A stretch of DNA of 64,000 nucleotides, taken from NCBI RefSeq assembly GCF_000425805.1, contig NZ_AUED01000021.1:82542-146541 (forward strand), in the 5' to 3' direction. The stretch comes from Pseudomonas vranovensis DSM 16006. GTDB taxonomy: Bacteria; Pseudomonadota; Gammaproteobacteria; Pseudomonadales; Pseudomonadaceae. This document shows positions 44,327-55,415 of the stretch, piece by piece; within the stretch, counting starts at the first letter, position 1; every line of letters begins with the position of its first letter. A program made the translations under genes and the position numbers. Under the pieces are notes generated by a model. The model ran no database searches and was not told where the DNA came from. It saw only the letters and a program-made list of their open reading frames with translations.

Positions 44327-47161
44327 GTGGACAAGATCCTGATTCGTGGGGCAAGAACCCACAACCTGAAGAACATTGACCTGACCCTGCCCCGGGACAA
44401 GCTGATCGTCATTACCGGCCTGTCCGGTTCCGGCAAGTCGTCATTGGCCTTCGACACCCTCTATGCAGAAGGCCAGCGTCGCTACGTCGAATCGCTGTCG
44501 GCCTATGCCCGGCAGTTCCTGTCGATGATGGAAAAGCCCGATGTCGACACCATCGAGGGCCTGTCACCGGCCATTTCCATCGAACAGAAATCGACTTCGC
44601 ACAACCCCCGCTCCACCGTGGGCACCATTACCGAAATCTACGACTACCTGCGCCTGCTCTATGCCCGCGTCGGCACTCCACGCTGCCCGGATCACGACAT
44701 TCCGCTCGAAGCCCAGACTGTCAGCCAGATGGTCGACCTGGTGCTGGCCCAGCCTGAAGGCAGCAAGCTGATGCTCCTGGCCCCGGTCATTCGCGAGCGC
44801 AAGGGTGAACACCTGGCCGTGTTCGATGAACTGCGCGCCCAGGGTTTTGTGCGCGCCCGGATCAACGGCAAGCTGTACGAACTCGATGAGCTGCCGAAAC
44901 TGGATAAGCAGAAAAAGCACACCATCGACGTAGTGGTCGATCGCTTCAAGGTGCGTGAAGATCTGCAGCAACGCCTGGCCGAGTCCTTTGAAACCGCACT
45001 GAAGCTCGCTGATGGTATTGCCCTGGTTGCCTCGATGGATGACGAGCCGTTTGAAGAGATGATCTTCTCGGCCCGCTTTGCCTGCCCGGTCTGCGGCCAT
45101 GCCATCAGCGAGCTCGAGCCCAAGCTGTTTTCGTTCAACAACCCGGCAGGCGCCTGTCCGACCTGCGATGGCCTGGGGGTCAAGCAATTCTTTGACACCA
45201 AGCGACTGGTCAATAACGAACTGACCCTGGCCGAAGGCGCGATACGTGGCTGGGACCGGCGCAACGTTTATTACTTCCAGATGCTGGGTTCGCTGGCCAC
45301 GCACTTTGACTTCAGTCTCGAAGTGCCCTTTGGCGAACTGCCGGCCGAACAGCAGAAAGTTATCCTGCACGGCAGCGGCAAGCAGAACGTCGACTTCAAG
45401 TACCTCAATGACCGTGGCGACATCGTCAAGCGCTCGCACCCGTTCGAAGGCATCGTGCCTAACCTGGAGCGCCGCTATCGCGAGACCGAATCGGCCACCG
45501 TACGCGAAGAACTGGCCAAGTTCCTCAGCACGCAACCCTGCCCCGATTGTCGAGGCACGCGCCTTCGTCGTGAAGCACGACACGTCTGGGTGGGTGAAAA
45601 GACCCTGCCAGCAGTCACCGGGCTGCCTATCGGCGATGCCAGCGACTACTTCGGCGGCCTGAAGCTGACCGGTCGCCGTGGCGAGATCGCCGACAAGATC
45701 CTCAAGGAAATCTGTGAGCGCCTGCAGTTCCTGGTCAACGTCGGTCTCGACTACCTGACCCTGGACCGCAGCGCCGATACCCTGTCCGGTGGTGAAGCAC
45801 AGCGTATCCGCCTGGCCAGCCAGATCGGCGCGGGCCTTGTCGGGGTGATGTACATCCTCGACGAGCCTTCCATCGGCCTGCACCAGCGCGACAATGACCG
45901 ACTGCTGGCGACCCTCAATCACCTGCGCGATATCGGCAACACAGTGATCGTGGTCGAGCACGACGAAGATGCCATTCGCCTGGCCGACTATGTAGTGGAT
46001 ATCGGCCCAGGCGCCGGCGTCCACGGCGGCCGGATTGTGGCAGAGGGCTCTCCGGCCGATGTCATGGCCCATCCTGACTCACTCACCGGCAAGTACCTGT
46101 CGGGACGCGTCAAGATAGCCGTACCGGCCAAGCGCACCCCGCGCAACAAAAAGCTTTCACTCAAGCTCAAAGGCGCACGTGGCAACAATCTGCAGAATGT
46201 CGACCTGGAAATCCCGATCGGCCTGCTGACCTGCGTGACCGGAGTTTCAGGCTCGGGCAAGTCAACGCTGATCAACAACACCCTGTTCCCGCTCAGCGCG
46301 ACCGCCCTCAATGGCGCCAGTACGCTGGAAGCGGCACCGCACGACAGCTGTGACGGCCTGCAGCACCTGGACAAGGTGGTTGACATTGACCAGAGCCCAA
46401 TCGGCCGCACGCCACGCTCGAACCCGGCGACCTACACCGGTTTGTTCACGCCGATTCGTGAACTGTTCTCGGGCGTGCCGGAGTCCCGCTCCCGCGGTTA
46501 CGGCCCGGGGCGTTTCTCCTTCAACGTCAAGGGCGGACGCTGTGAGGCCTGTCAGGGCGACGGCCTGATCAAGGTCGAGATGCACTTTTTGCCCGACATT
46601 TACGTGCCCTGCGATGTGTGCAAAAGCAAGCGCTATAACCGCGAAACCCTGGAGATCAAGTACAAGGGCAAGAACATCCACGAGGTCCTGGAAATGACCA
46701 TCGAGGAAGCCCGTGTGTTCTTCGATGCGGTACCGGCCCTGGCGCGCAAACTACAGACCCTGATGGATGTCGGCCTGTCGTACATCAAGCTGGGGCAGTC
46801 GGCGACCACCTTGTCTGGCGGTGAAGCGCAGCGGGTTAAGCTGTCGCGCGAACTGTCCAAGCGCGATACCGGCAAAACGCTGTACATCCTCGATGAACCG
46901 ACCACCGGCCTGCATTTTGCCGACATCCAGCAGTTGCTCGATGTACTGCACCGTCTGCGCGACCATGGCAACACCGTGGTGGTGATCGAGCACAACCTGG
47001 ACGTGATCAAGACTGCCGACTGGATCGTCGACCTGGGTCCGGAGGGAGGCTCCAAAGGTGGTCAGATCATTGGATGTGGCACACCGGAAGAAGTGGCCGA
47101 GATGAAGCAGTCCTACACGGGCTACTACCTCAAGCCGCTGTTGTTGCGCGATCGCGCGTAA
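44327..47161 (+). CDS. uvrA: Excinuclease ABC subunit A
   Basis: 944 residues from GTG 44327 ([15 protein letters not shown], the conserved start; GAGG upstream). Two ABC modules with Walker [10 protein letters not shown] and GVSGSGKST, signature [19 protein letters not shown] and its C-terminal copy [16 protein letters not shown]. The zinc finger motifs CPVCGHAI...CPTCDGLG and CEACQGDG...CDVC are intact. It scans DNA for distortion and loads UvrB in nucleotide excision repair. A strong terminator follows. Confidence 0.98.
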   Translation: MDKILIRGARTHNLKNIDLTLPRDKLIVITGLSGSGKSSLAFDTLYAEGQRRYVESLSAYARQFLSMMEKPDVDTIEGLSPAISIEQKSTSHNPRSTVGTITEIYDYLRLLYARVGTPRCPDHDIPLEAQTVSQMVDLVLAQPEGSKLMLLAPVIRERKGEHLAVFDELRAQGFVRARINGKLYELDELPKLDKQKKHTIDVVVDRFKVREDLQQRLAESFETALKLADGIALVASMDDEPFEEMIFSARFACPVCGHAISELEPKLFSFNNPAGACPTCDGLGVKQFFDTKRLVNNELTLAEGAIRGWDRRNVYYFQMLGSLATHFDFSLEVPFGELPAEQQKVILHGSGKQNVDFKYLNDRGDIVKRSHPFEGIVPNLERRYRETESATVREELAKFLSTQPCPDCRGTRLRREARHVWVGEKTLPAVTGLPIGDASDYFGGLKLTGRRGEIADKILKEICERLQFLVNVGLDYLTLDRSADTLSGGEAQRIRLASQIGAGLVGVMYILDEPSIGLHQRDNDRLLATLNHLRDIGNTVIVVEHDEDAIRLADYVVDIGPGAGVHGGRIVAEGSPADVMAHPDSLTGKYLSGRVKIAVPAKRTPRNKKLSLKLKGARGNNLQNVDLEIPIGLLTCVTGVSGSGKSTLINNTLFPLSATALNGASTLEAAPHDSCDGLQHLDKVVDIDQSPIGRTPRSNPATYTGLFTPIRELFSGVPESRSRGYGPGRFSFNVKGGRCEACQGDGLIKVEMHFLPDIYVPCDVCKSKRYNRETLEIKYKGKNIHEVLEMTIEEARVFFDAVPALARKLQTLMDVGLSYIKLGQSATTLSGGEAQRVKLSRELSKRDTGKTLYILDEPTTGLHFADIQQLLDVLHRLRDHGNTVVVIEHNLDVIKTADWIVDLGPEGGSKGGQIIGCGTPEEVAEMKQSYTGYYLKPLLLRDRA

Positions 47162-47175
47162 GAACAGCACTGACA

Positions 47176-47212
47176 AAAAGCCCCGCACTGGCGGGGCTTT
47201 TTTTTGTTTCAC
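47176..47212 (+). terminator. Rho-independent terminator of uvrA
   Basis: A stem AAGCCCCGC/GCGGGGCTT with a short loop and TTTTTTTT tail just after the uvrA stop. It also overlaps the 3' side of the convergent ferritin gene. Confidence 0.93.
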
Positions 47213-47217
47213 GAAAA

Positions 47218-47682
47218 TTACATCTGCGATTGCAGGTAATTCTCCAGGCCGATCGACTTGATCAGACCCTGCTGCTTTTCCAGCCAGTAGGTGTGATCTT
47301 CTTCGGTGTCAGCCAGTTGCAGGCGCAGGATGTCGCGGCTGATATAGTCTTTGTGCAGTTCGCACAACTCGATGCCCTTGCACAGCGCGGCGCGCACTTT
47401 GTATTCCAGGCGCAGGTCGGCAGCGATCATGTCTGGCACGGTGGCACCGACATCGAGGTCATCAGGACGCATGCGCGGCGTGCCTTCAAGCATGAGGATA
47501 CGGCGCATCAGGGCATCGGCGTGCTGTGCCTCTTCTTCCATCTCGTGGTTGATACGCTCGTAGAGCTTGCTCAAGCCCCAGTCTTCGTACATCCGCGAAT
47601 GGATGAAGTATTGGTCGCGTGCCGCCAGTTCGCCCGTCAGCAACGTGTTGAGATAATCGATTACGTCCGGGTGACCTTGCAT
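47218..47682 (-). CDS. ftnA: Ferritin (FtnA-type), bacterioferritin-like but lacking the haem ligand
   Basis: 154 residues. Ferroxidase-site residues are present: Glu18, Glu51, His54, Glu93, Glu127 and His130. Position 52, which is the haem-ligating Met in true bacterioferritins (E. coli EMKHAD), is Ala here (EAQHAD). The neighbouring order (uvrA, this gene, katA) equals that around P. aeruginosa bfrA, whose product was found to be a haem-free ferritin. It stores iron as a 24-mer. Many databases will call it bfr or bfrA. Confidence 0.9.
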   Translation of the reverse strand: MQGHPDVIDYLNTLLTGELAARDQYFIHSRMYEDWGLSKLYERINHEMEEEAQHADALMRRILMLEGTPRMRPDDLDVGATVPDMIAADLRLEYKVRAALCKGIELCELHKDYISRDILRLQLADTEEDHTYWLEKQQGLIKSIGLENYLQSQM

Positions 47683-47796
47683 CGCCCTGCCTCTCCCTGT
47701 TTGAAAGTCATAGTTTGAACCAGGATGATCGCGAGGTCACTGAGATTTGCGCAATAAAGTGGAAAAAAATCGGTAAACGGTAGTGATATTCATTGA

Positions 47797-47826
47797 AAAA
47801 CCGCCCAAATGAGGGCGGTTCTTTTT
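47797..47826. terminator. Terminator of katA
   Basis: A stem AACCGCCC/GGGCGGTT with a 6-base loop is flanked by A-run on one side and T-run on the other, so it works in both directions. It ends katA (minus strand). Confidence 0.88.
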
Positions 47827-47837
47827 ATCACTTCGAC

Positions 47838-49286
47838 TTAGGCGAGATTTATGCCCAAAGCGCTGGCAATCCCTTCTCCATAGGCCGGATCTGCCTTGAA
47901 GAAATGCTGCAACTGACGCTGTACCACGTCCTCGGAAACACCAGCCATCGCGCCTGCAATGTTGCTGATCAACAGTGCCTTCTGCCCTGGATCCATCAAG
48001 CGGAACAGCGCACCGGCATGACTGTAATAGTCGGTGTCTTCGCGGTGATCATAGCGATCTGCCACGCCATTCAGGGTGAGCGCAGGTTCTGCGAACTGTG
48101 GCGCCTGCTTTGGAGCATGGTCGTAGCTGTTAGGCTCATAGTTCGGCGCGGCCCCACCATTGGTGCCGAACACCATGGCGCCGTCACGCTGGTAGCTGTT
48201 TACCGGACTGCGTGGCGCGTTTACCGGCAACTGTTGATGGTTGGTACCCACGCGGTAGCGATGGGCGTCTGCGTAGGCGAAAACGCGCCCCTGAAGCATA
48301 CGATCTGGCGAAAGGCCGACGCCTGGCACCATATTGCTCGGGCCGAACGCCGCTTGCTCGACTTCTGCGAAGTAGTTCAACGGATTGCGGTTGAGCTCCA
48401 ACTCACCGATTTCGATCAGCGGGTAGTTCTTCTGTGACCAGGTCTTGGTGACGTCGAACGGGTTCTCATCGCGACTAGCCGCTTCTTCTTCGCTCATCAC
48501 CTGGATGCAAACGGCCCATTTAGGGAAGTCACCCCGCTCAATGGCTTCAAACAAGTCACGTTGTGCGTAGTCAGGGTCGGTACCTGCCAGGCGTGCAGCT
48601 TCGGCCGGTGCCAGGTTCTTGATCCCTTGCTTGGTCTTGAAGTGCCATTTGACCCACGTGCGCTGACCCTCTGCATTGATCAGGCTGTAGGTATGACTAC
48701 CGAAACCGTGCATATGGCGGTAACCGTCCGGAATGCCGCGATCGGAGAACAGAATGGTGACTTGGTGCAGGGCCTCGGGCGAATGCGACCAAAAGTCCCA
48801 CATCATCTGCGCACTTTTGAGGTTGCTTTGCGGCAGACGCTTCTGGGTGTGGATAAAGTCAGGAAATTTGAGTGGATCACGGATGAAGAACACCGGCGTG
48901 TTGTTGCCAACGATGTCCCAGTTACCTTCCTCGGTGTAGAACTTCAGCGCAAAACCGCGCGGATCGCGCTCAGTGTCCGCCGAGCCTCGCTCTCCACCGA
49001 CAGTGGAAAAACGCAGGAAAGTTTCAGTCTGCTTGCCCACATTGCTGAACAAACTGGCGCAGCTGAATTGAGTGATATCACGCGTTACGGTGAAGTTGCC
49101 ATAGGCTCCCGAGCCTTTGGCGTGAACACGACGCTCAGGAATATTCTCGCGGTTGAAATGGGCGAGCTTTTCGATCAAGTGGAAGTCGTCAAGCAGAAGC
49201 GGGCCACGCGGGCCTGCCGAACGCGAATTCTGGTTGTCCGCGACCGGCGCTCCGCTGGCGGTGGTCAGTACTTTGTTCTGGCTCAT
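47838..49286 (-). CDS. katA: Monofunctional haem catalase, small-subunit clade 3
   Basis: 482 residues. The distal-haem His is in [18 protein letters not shown] (near residue 53), an Asn in [20 protein letters not shown], and the proximal Tyr in [19 protein letters not shown]. No signal peptide. It disproportionates hydrogen peroxide; in this clade it also binds NADPH. Placement next to the ferritin gene fits the link between iron storage and peroxide defence. An ANR-like box lies upstream. Confidence 0.96.
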   Translation of the reverse strand: MSQNKVLTTASGAPVADNQNSRSAGPRGPLLLDDFHLIEKLAHFNRENIPERRVHAKGSGAYGNFTVTRDITQFSCASLFSNVGKQTETFLRFSTVGGERGSADTERDPRGFALKFYTEEGNWDIVGNNTPVFFIRDPLKFPDFIHTQKRLPQSNLKSAQMMWDFWSHSPEALHQVTILFSDRGIPDGYRHMHGFGSHTYSLINAEGQRTWVKWHFKTKQGIKNLAPAEAARLAGTDPDYAQRDLFEAIERGDFPKWAVCIQVMSEEEAASRDENPFDVTKTWSQKNYPLIEIGELELNRNPLNYFAEVEQAAFGPSNMVPGVGLSPDRMLQGRVFAYADAHRYRVGTNHQQLPVNAPRSPVNSYQRDGAMVFGTNGGAAPNYEPNSYDHAPKQAPQFAEPALTLNGVADRYDHREDTDYYSHAGALFRLMDPGQKALLISNIAGAMAGVSEDVVQRQLQHFFKADPAYGEGIASALGINLA

Positions 49287-49373
49287 GCACTCTCTCCCTA
49301 TCGGTCTTGAACGGCCGGCTAATCGGCTTGGGATGAGTATCGACCAGGACTATGACAACACCAAATTCATTAC

Positions 49374-49387
49374 ATGATTCAGATCAA
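49374..49387. promoter_or_regulatory. ANR-like box upstream of katA
   Basis: On the minus strand TTGATCTGAATCAT matches TTGAT-N4-ATCAA at all but the last position. A start near 49339 would put it at -41.5, with CATAGT (49349-49354) as a weak -10. I did not find a correctly spaced OxyR site. Confidence 0.5.
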
Positions 49388-49411
49388 TAGATTATTACAA
49401 TGCATATAGAC

Positions 49412-49440
49412 ACAAAAAACCGGGCACTAGGCCCGGTTCC
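49412..49440 (-). terminator. Terminator of the alpha ribosomal operon
   Basis: On the minus strand a stem ACCGGGC/GCCCGGT with a 5-base loop is followed by TTTTTG, 20 bases after the rplQ stop. Confidence 0.9.
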
Positions 49441-49459
49441 TTGTTACAGACTGTTCGCC

Positions 49460-49846
49460 TTACTCAGCAGCTTCTACCGAGCCACCGACAGGACGATCAA
49501 CCAGCTCGACGTACGCCATAGGTGCGTTATCGCCAGCGCGGAAACCGCACTTGAGGATACGCAGGTAGCCGCCCTGACGGGTGGCATAGCGCTTGCCCAG
49601 ATCGTTGAACAGCTTGCCGACGATTTCTTTCGAACGGGTACGGTCGAAAGCCAGGCGACGGTTAGCTACGCTGTCTTCCTTGGCCAGGGTGATCAGCGGC
49701 TCGGCAACGCGGCGCAGTTCCTTGGCTTTTGGCAGGGTAGTTTTGATCAGCTCGTGCTCGAACAGCGACACCGCCATGTTCTGGAACATAGCCTTGCGGT
49801 GAGAGCTGGTACGGCTCAGGTGACGTCCACTTTTACGATGACGCAT
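49460..49846 (-). CDS. rplQ: 50S ribosomal protein L17
   Basis: 128 residues, [25 protein letters not shown] start and the [15 protein letters not shown] region as expected. Located near the exit tunnel of the large subunit. Last gene of the alpha operon, 42 bases after rpoA, followed by a terminator. Confidence 0.98.
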   Translation of the reverse strand: MRHRKSGRHLSRTSSHRKAMFQNMAVSLFEHELIKTTLPKAKELRRVAEPLITLAKEDSVANRRLAFDRTRSKEIVGKLFNDLGKRYATRQGGYLRILKCGFRAGDNAPMAYVELVDRPVGGSVEAAE

Positions 49847-49888
49847 GATTCATTCCTTACCAAACACTACGTTCGGTGATTACGACGA

Positions 49889-50890
49889 TCAGGCAGTCGC
49901 CTTGTCGTCCTTCTTAAGACTTGCAGGCGGCCAGTTGTCGAGGCGCATGCCGAGGGACAGACCACGGGAGGCCAGAACGTCCTTGATTTCAGTCAGGGAC
50001 TTCTTGCCCAGGTTCGGAGTCTTCAACAGTTCTACTTCGGTGCGCTGAATCAGATCGCCGATGTAGTAAATGTTCTCCGCCTTAAGGCAGTTGGCCGAAC
50101 GCACGGTCAATTCCAGATCGTCAACCGGACGAAGCAGGATCGGATCGATCTCGTCTTCCTGTTCGACTACCACAGGTTCGCTGTCACCTTTGAGGTCGAC
50201 GAACGCAGCCAGCTGCTGTTGCAGGATGGTTGCGGCACGACGGATAGCCTCTTCTGGGTCCAGAGTACCGTTGGTTTCCAGATCAATTACCAGCTTGTCC
50301 AGGTTGGTACGCTGCTCGACACGGGCGTTTTCCACCACGTATGCGATACGGCGAACCGGGCTGAACGAAGAGTCGAGCTGCAAGCGACCAATGCTGCGGC
50401 TTTCGTCTTCATCGCTCTGACGCGAATCGGCCGGCTCATAACCACGACCACGAGCTACGGTGAGCTTCATGTTCAAGGCGCCGTTGGACGCCAGGTTAGC
50501 GATTACGTGATCGGGGTTAACGATCTCGACATCATGATCCAGCTGAATATCGGCAGCGGTAACCACCCCCGAACCCTTTTTCGACAAGGTCAGCGTAACT
50601 TCGTCACGACCGTGCAGTTTGATAGCCAGGCCTTTCAGGTTCAACAGGATTTCAATGACGTCTTCCTGTACACCTTCGATTGCCGAGTACTCGTGGAGTA
50701 CACCGTCAATCTCGGCCTCGACTACTGCACAGCCAGGCATGGAGGACAACAGGATGCGGCGCAGCGCGTTGCCCAGGGTATGGCCAAAGCCACGCTCGAG
50801 AGGCTCGAGCGTGATTTTAGCGCGGGTTGGACTGACGACCTGCACATCGATGTGGCGGGGCGTCAGGAACTCATTTACCGAAATCTGCAT
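49889..50890 (-). CDS. rpoA: DNA-directed RNA polymerase alpha subunit
   Basis: 333 residues. N-terminal dimerisation domain ([26 protein letters not shown]), a flexible linker and the C-terminal domain ([41 protein letters not shown]), which contacts UP elements and activators such as the LysR and ANR proteins discussed here. Position in the alpha operon between rpsD and rplQ is standard. Confidence 0.98.
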   Translation of the reverse strand: MQISVNEFLTPRHIDVQVVSPTRAKITLEPLERGFGHTLGNALRRILLSSMPGCAVVEAEIDGVLHEYSAIEGVQEDVIEILLNLKGLAIKLHGRDEVTLTLSKKGSGVVTAADIQLDHDVEIVNPDHVIANLASNGALNMKLTVARGRGYEPADSRQSDEDESRSIGRLQLDSSFSPVRRIAYVVENARVEQRTNLDKLVIDLETNGTLDPEEAIRRAATILQQQLAAFVDLKGDSEPVVVEQEDEIDPILLRPVDDLELTVRSANCLKAENIYYIGDLIQRTEVELLKTPNLGKKSLTEIKDVLASRGLSLGMRLDNWPPASLKKDDKATA

Positions 50891-50912
50891 GGATGCACCT
50901 ATTTTCTAGCCC

Positions 50913-51533
50913 TTACTTGGAGTAGAGCTCGACAATCAGGCTTTCGTTGATGTCGGCGGACAGGTCGCTGCGAGCAGGAACGTTCTTGAAAACGCCCGAC
51001 TTCTTGGCAGCATCCACATCTACCCACTCAACGCGGCCACGCTGGGCGCACAGTTCAAGGGCTTGAACAATGCGCAGCTGGTTCAGCGACTTCTCGCGAA
51101 CCGCGACCACGTCACCCGGACGAACTTGGTAGGACGGAACGTTTACAGTCTTGCCGTTTACGCTGATCGCTTTGTGCGAAACCAGCTGACGGGATTCGGC
51201 ACGAGTAGCGCCAAAGCCCATACGATAAACGACGTTATCCAGACGGCATTCGAGCAACTGCAGCAGGTTCTCGCCGGTAGCACCCTTCTTGGAGGCTGCT
51301 TCCTTGTAGTAACCGCTGAACTGACGCTCGAGAACGCCATAGATACGACGTACTTTTTGTTTCTCACGCAGCTGGGTGCCGTAGTCGGATTGACGACCAC
51401 GACGCTGACCGTGGATACCTGGGGCTGCTTCGATGTTGCACTTCGATTCCAGAGCGCGAACGCCGCTCTTCAGGAACAGATCGGTGCCTTCACGACGAGA
51501 CAGTTTGCATTTTGGACCAATGTAACGTGCCAT
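50913..51533 (-). CDS. rpsD: 30S ribosomal protein S4
   Basis: 206 residues; [20 protein letters not shown] start, S4 RNA-binding domain ([26 protein letters not shown]). Assembly-initiating small-subunit protein and, in E. coli, the translational repressor of the alpha operon by binding the rpsM leader. Confidence 0.98.
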   Translation of the reverse strand: MARYIGPKCKLSRREGTDLFLKSGVRALESKCNIEAAPGIHGQRRGRQSDYGTQLREKQKVRRIYGVLERQFSGYYKEAASKKGATGENLLQLLECRLDNVVYRMGFGATRAESRQLVSHKAISVNGKTVNVPSYQVRPGDVVAVREKSLNQLRIVQALELCAQRGRVEWVDVDAAKKSGVFKNVPARSDLSADINESLIVELYSK

Positions 51534-51548
51534 TTATCTGTCTCCTGA

Positions 51549-51938
51549 TTACACGCGGCGCTTCTTCGGCGGACGGCACCCGTTATGCGGGATTGGCGTC
51601 ACGTCGGTGATGCTGGCGATCTTATAGCCACAACCGTTCAAAGCACGAACAGCGGACTCACGACCTGGACCTGGACCCTTGACGTTGACGTCGAGGTTCT
51701 TCAGACCATATTCCAGCGCAGCTTGACCAGCACGCTCAGCAGCTACTTGAGCAGCGAACGGGGTGGACTTGCGGGAACCGCGGAAACCCGAACCGCCGGA
51801 GGTAGCCCAAGACAGAGCGTTACCTTGACGATCGGTGATGGTCACGATGGTGTTGTTAAAAGACGCGTGGATGTGGGCGATGCCATCAACCACTGTCTTT
51901 TTGACTTTTTTACGAGGACGAGCAGCAGGTTTTGCCAT
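51549..51938 (-). CDS. rpsK: 30S ribosomal protein S11
   Basis: 129 residues; basic N-terminus then [19 protein letters not shown] and the C-terminal [11 protein letters not shown]. Platform protein of the small subunit. 15 bases upstream of rpsD and 30 downstream of rpsM. Confidence 0.98.
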   Translation of the reverse strand: MAKPAARPRKKVKKTVVDGIAHIHASFNNTIVTITDRQGNALSWATSGGSGFRGSRKSTPFAAQVAAERAGQAALEYGLKNLDVNVKGPGPGRESAVRALNGCGYKIASITDVTPIPHNGCRPPKKRRV

Positions 51939-51968
51939 TTCTAAATTCCTGTCGATTCGCTGGTGCGA

Positions 51969-52325
51969 TTACTTGCGGATCGGCTTACGCGGGCCCTTAC
52001 GGGTACGCGCGTTGGTCTTGGTACGCTGACCGCGTACTGGCAGACCCCGACGATGACGCAGGCCGCGGTAGCAACCCAGGTCCATCAACCGCTTGATTTT
52101 CATGTTGATGTCACGGCGCAGATCACCTTCGGTGATGTACTTCGCAACTTCAGTACGCAGCGATTCAACCTGCTCGTCGCTCAGATCCTTGATCTTAGCG
52201 GCTGGGTTGACCCCAGTCTCTACACAGATTTTCTGTGCAGTAGTGCGACCAACACCATAGATGTAGGTCAGCGAGATAACAGTGTGCTTGTTATCTGGAA
52301 TGTTGACGCCTGCAATACGGGCCAT
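51969..52325 (-). CDS. rpsM: 30S ribosomal protein S13
   Basis: 118 residues; [24 protein letters not shown] start and the C-terminal [18 protein letters not shown] tail that reaches the decoding site. First gene of the alpha operon; its own promoter lies at 52385-52413. Confidence 0.98.
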   Translation of the reverse strand: MARIAGVNIPDNKHTVISLTYIYGVGRTTAQKICVETGVNPAAKIKDLSDEQVESLRTEVAKYITEGDLRRDINMKIKRLMDLGCYRGLRHRRGLPVRGQRTKTNARTRKGPRKPIRK

Positions 52326-52384
52326 TCAGTGGGACTCCAATTGACAGCTACCTACGCCCCGGAAGCCAAGAAATAGGGCGCGAG

Positions 52385-52413
52385 ATAATATCGCTGTAGA
52401 AACAAATAATCAA
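52385..52413 (-). promoter_or_regulatory. Sigma70 promoter of the alpha operon (rpsM)
   Basis: On the minus strand TTGATT (52413-52408), a 17-base spacer and TATTAT (52390-52385). The -35 begins at the foot of the preceding terminator stem. The leader to rpsM is about 50 bases. Confidence 0.75.
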
Positions 52414-52439
52414 CCCAGCAGCGCACTAGCTGCTGGGTT
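52412..52439 (-). terminator. Terminator hairpin between rpmJ and rpsM
   Basis: Perfect 11-bp stem AACCCAGCAGC/GCTGCTGGGTT with a 6-base loop, followed on the minus strand by GATTATTTGTTT. It separates the spc and alpha operons. Confidence 0.75.
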
Positions 52440-52456
52440 TGAAGCGCAGATCACAC

Positions 52457-52573
52457 TCAGCCTTGGCGCTGCTTGTGACGTGGTTCCGCACTGCAAATTA
52501 CTCGAACAACACCTTCGCGGCGAATAATTTTGCAGTTACGGCACAGCTTTTTCACCGATGCACGAACTTTCAT
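52457..52573 (-). CDS. rpmJ: 50S ribosomal protein L36
   Basis: 38 residues, a very short gene: [15 protein letters not shown], then a single additional Cys ([14 protein letters not shown]), the zinc-ribbon form C-x2-C-x12-C-x4-H. Located 28 bases after secY, last gene of the spc operon. Confidence 0.97.
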
Positions 52574-52601
52574 CACCAACTCCTCGAACCTTAAGGGTCT
52601 C

Positions 52602-53933
52602 TCAGCGCAGCAAACCGCTGCCGCCGTAACCTTTCAGGTTGGCTTTCTTCATCAGGGATTCGTACTGGTGCGAAACGAGGTGCGATTGTACTTGGGACAT
52701 GAAGTCCATCACAACCACTACCACAATCAGCAACGAGGTCCCGCCAAGGTAGAACGGAACGTTTGCCGCAACCACCAGGAACTGGGGAAGCAGACAGACG
52801 GCCGTCATATAAAGAGCACCGAACATGGTCAAGCGGGTCAGAACGCCATCAATGTAGCGCGCCGACTGCTCACCTGGACGGATACCCGGAATAAAGGCAC
52901 CGGACTTCTTCAGGTTCTCCGCTACGTCTTTCGGATTGAACATCAACGCCGTATAGAAGAAGCAGAAGAAAATAATCCCTGCACTAAACAGCAGAATATT
53001 CAACGGCTGACCAGGAGCGATCGACTGCGAGATGTCCTGCAACCAGCCCATACCTTCGGACTGACCGAACCAGGCACCCAGCGAAGCCGGGAACAGCAAG
53101 ATGCTGCTCGCGAAAATGGCAGGAATAACACCCGCCATGTTCACTTTCAGCGGCAAGTGGCTAGTCTGCGCAGCGAAGACCTTGCGGCCCTGCTGACGCT
53201 TGGCGTAGTGAACGGCGATTCGACGCTGACCACGCTCAATGAACACCACAAAACCGATAATCGCTACTGCCAGCAAACCGATAGCGACCAGAGCGAAAAT
53301 GTTGATATCGCCCGTACGTGCAGACTCGAAAGACTGCCCGATTGCTCTCGGAAGACCGGCGACGATACCTGCGAAGATCAACATCGAGATACCGTTGCCT
53401 ACACCGCGCTCCGTGATCTGCTCACCCAGCCACATCATGAACATCGCACCAGCCACAAACGTGGATACTGCAACGAAATGGAAGCCAAAGTCAGCAGAAA
53501 ACGCCACGCCCTGACCGGCCAGACCAATGGACATGCCAATGGCCTGGACCAGCGCCAGGATTACGGTGCCGTAGCGGGTGTACTGGCTGATCTTGCGACG
53601 GCCAGCTTCACCTTCCTTCTTCAACTGCTCCAGCTGCGGGCTAACGGCGGTCATCAGCTGCATGATGATCGATGCCGAAATATACGGCATGATCCCCAAT
53701 GCAAAGATGCTCATCCGCTCCAGCGCGCCGCCGGAAAACATGTTGAACAAGCTAAGAATGGTCCCCTCATTCTGTCGAAACAGTTCCGCCAGCCGGTCCG
53801 GGTTGATACCTGGAACTGGGATGTGTGCGCCTATCCGATAGACGATGATCGCCAGGAACAGAAAACGCAGACGAACCCAAAGTTCAGACATCCCGCCTTT
53901 GCCGAGCGAAGAGAGAGCACCTTGCTTAGCCAT
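52602..53933 (-). CDS. secY: Preprotein translocase subunit SecY
   Basis: 443 residues, ten transmembrane segments. Family motifs: [21 protein letters not shown], the plug region after it, and [20 protein letters not shown] near the C-terminus. Forms the SecYEG channel that exports the signal-peptide proteins of this window. It abuts rplO without a gap, as is usual in spc operons. Confidence 0.98.
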
Positions 53934-54368
53934 TTATTCCTCGAACTTGCCGCCAGCTGCTTCGATAGCCGCACGCGCACCTTTGGTGGCTGCGATACCC
54001 TTGATGGTGACCGCGCGAGTAACTTCGCCCGACAGCATGATTTTCACACGCTGTACGTTCTGGTTAATCACGTTGGCATCCTTCAAGGATTGCACGGTGA
54101 CAACGTCGCCTTCCACTTTGGCCAGCTCGGACAGACGCACTTCTGCGCGGTCCATGGCTTTCAGGGAAACGAAGCCGAATTTCGGCAGACGACGGTGCAG
54201 CGGCTGTTGACCGCCTTCAAAGCCTGGAGCGATGGTGCCACCGGAGCGGGAAGTCTGACCTTTGTGACCACGGCCACCAGTCTTACCCAAACCACTACCG
54301 ATACCACGACCCGGACGATGCTTCTCGCGACGGGAACCCGGCGCTGGACTCAGATCATTGAGTTTCAT
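53934..54368 (-). CDS. rplO: 50S ribosomal protein L15
   Basis: 144 residues; [26 protein letters not shown] with the basic glycine-rich N-terminal extension typical of L15. It precedes secY directly. Confidence 0.98.
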   Translation of the reverse strand: MKLNDLSPAPGSRREKHRPGRGIGSGLGKTGGRGHKGQTSRSGGTIAPGFEGGQQPLHRRLPKFGFVSLKAMDRAEVRLSELAKVEGDVVTVQSLKDANVINQNVQRVKIMLSGEVTRAVTIKGIAATKGARAAIEAAGGKFEE

Positions 54369-54371
54369 CGA

Positions 54372-54548
54372 TTAACCCTCGACGCGCAGCATGTAGTAAG
54401 CCTTGTTGATCATCCCGCGATTTTCGGGAGTATCCAGGACTTCTACAGTGTGACCGATGCGGCGCAGACCCAGACCCTTAACACACAGTTTGTGGTTAGG
54501 GAGACGGCCGGCGGTGCTTTTGATCAGCGTAACTTTAACGGTAGCCAT
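54372..54548 (-). CDS. rpmD: 50S ribosomal protein L30
   Basis: 58 residues, read from ATG 54548 to TAA 54372-54374: [18 protein letters not shown] then [13 protein letters not shown] and [12 protein letters not shown] complete short-form L30. Two bases after rpsE. Confidence 0.97.
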   Translation of the reverse strand: MATVKVTLIKSTAGRLPNHKLCVKGLGLRRIGHTVEVLDTPENRGMINKAYYMLRVEG

Positions 54549-54550
54549 GA

Positions 54551-55051
54551 TCAGCGGATCTCCTCAACGCTCTTGCCGCGCTTGGCAGCAATGGACTCAG
54601 GAGATTGCATAGCCTTCAGACCCTTGAAAGTGGCGTGAACCACGTTTACAGGGTTGGTCGAGCCATAGCACTTGGCCAGGACGTTCTGAACGCCAGCAAC
54701 TTCCAGGACGGCACGCATGGCGCCACCGGCGATGATACCGGTACCTTCGGAGGCAGGCTGCATGTACACCTTCGACGCGCCATGGGCGGACTTGGTGGCG
54801 TACTGCAGGGTGGTGCCGTTCAGGTCAACCTGAATCATGTTGCGACGAGCAGCTTCCATGGCTTTCTGGATCGCAGCAGGTACTTCGCGCGATTTGCCAC
54901 GGCCGAAGCCGACACGACCTTTACCATCACCAACCACGGTCAACGCGGTGAAGGTGAAGATACGGCCGCCTTTTACGGTTTTGGCAACGCGGTTAACTTG
55001 AACCAGCTTCTCGATGTAGCCTTCGTCGCGCTTTTGATCGTTATTTGCCAT
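54551..55051 (-). CDS. rpsE: 30S ribosomal protein S5
   Basis: 166 residues; [21 protein letters not shown] and [18 protein letters not shown], the double-stranded RNA-binding-like fold of S5. Translation accuracy protein; spectinomycin contacts lie in this protein. Confidence 0.98.
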   Translation of the reverse strand: MANNDQKRDEGYIEKLVQVNRVAKTVKGGRIFTFTALTVVGDGKGRVGFGRGKSREVPAAIQKAMEAARRNMIQVDLNGTTLQYATKSAHGASKVYMQPASEGTGIIAGGAMRAVLEVAGVQNVLAKCYGSTNPVNVVHATFKGLKAMQSPESIAAKRGKSVEEIR

Positions 55052-55054
55052 AAC

Positions 55055-55405
55055 TTAGAACTCCAGCCCGCCTTCACGAGCAGCATCAGCCAGCGCCTTG
55101 ACGCGGCCGTGGTACTTGAAGCCGGAACGGTCAAAGGCAACTTGAGATACACCGGCGGCTTTCGCGCGCTCAGCTACCAGCTTGCCAACCTTAGTGGCCG
55201 CGTCGATGTTGCCGGTGGCGCCATCACGCAGTTCTTTGTCCAAAGTCGAGGCGCTGGCCAGGACTTTGCTGCCGTCGGCCGAAATGACCTGGGCATAGAT
55301 GTGCTGCGAGGAGCGGAACACGCAGAGACGCACGACTTCGAGTTCGTGCATTTTCAGGCGTGCTTTGCGAGCGCGACGCAGTCGAGTAACTTTTTTGTCG
55401 GTCAT
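55055..55405 (-). CDS. rplR: 50S ribosomal protein L18
   Basis: 116 residues; basic start [19 protein letters not shown], then [16 protein letters not shown] and the 5S rRNA-binding core ending [26 protein letters not shown]. Confidence 0.98.
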   Translation of the reverse strand: MTDKKVTRLRRARKARLKMHELEVVRLCVFRSSQHIYAQVISADGSKVLASASTLDKELRDGATGNIDAATKVGKLVAERAKAAGVSQVAFDRSGFKYHGRVKALADAAREGGLEF

Positions 55406-55415
55406 TTGCTAGGCC

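Noticed and set aside
44198..44330. LexA (SOS) box in front of uvrA
   Set aside because: No CTG-N10-CAG sequence with the proper AT-rich core was found between the divergent genes.
44564..46072. Minus-strand open frame of about 500 codons inside uvrA
   Set aside because: It lies wholly antisense to conserved uvrA domains; no start signal or family similarity.
49385..49410. OxyR site from two ATAG repeats upstream of katA
   Set aside because: The repeats are 19 bases apart instead of 22 and lack the CTAT halves.
52530..54638. Long plus-strand open frame (about 702 codons) opposite secY-rplO-rpmD
   Set aside because: It is antisense to clear ribosomal and secY genes, with composition (many Gln, His, Arg, Thr) typical of a reverse-strand artefact.
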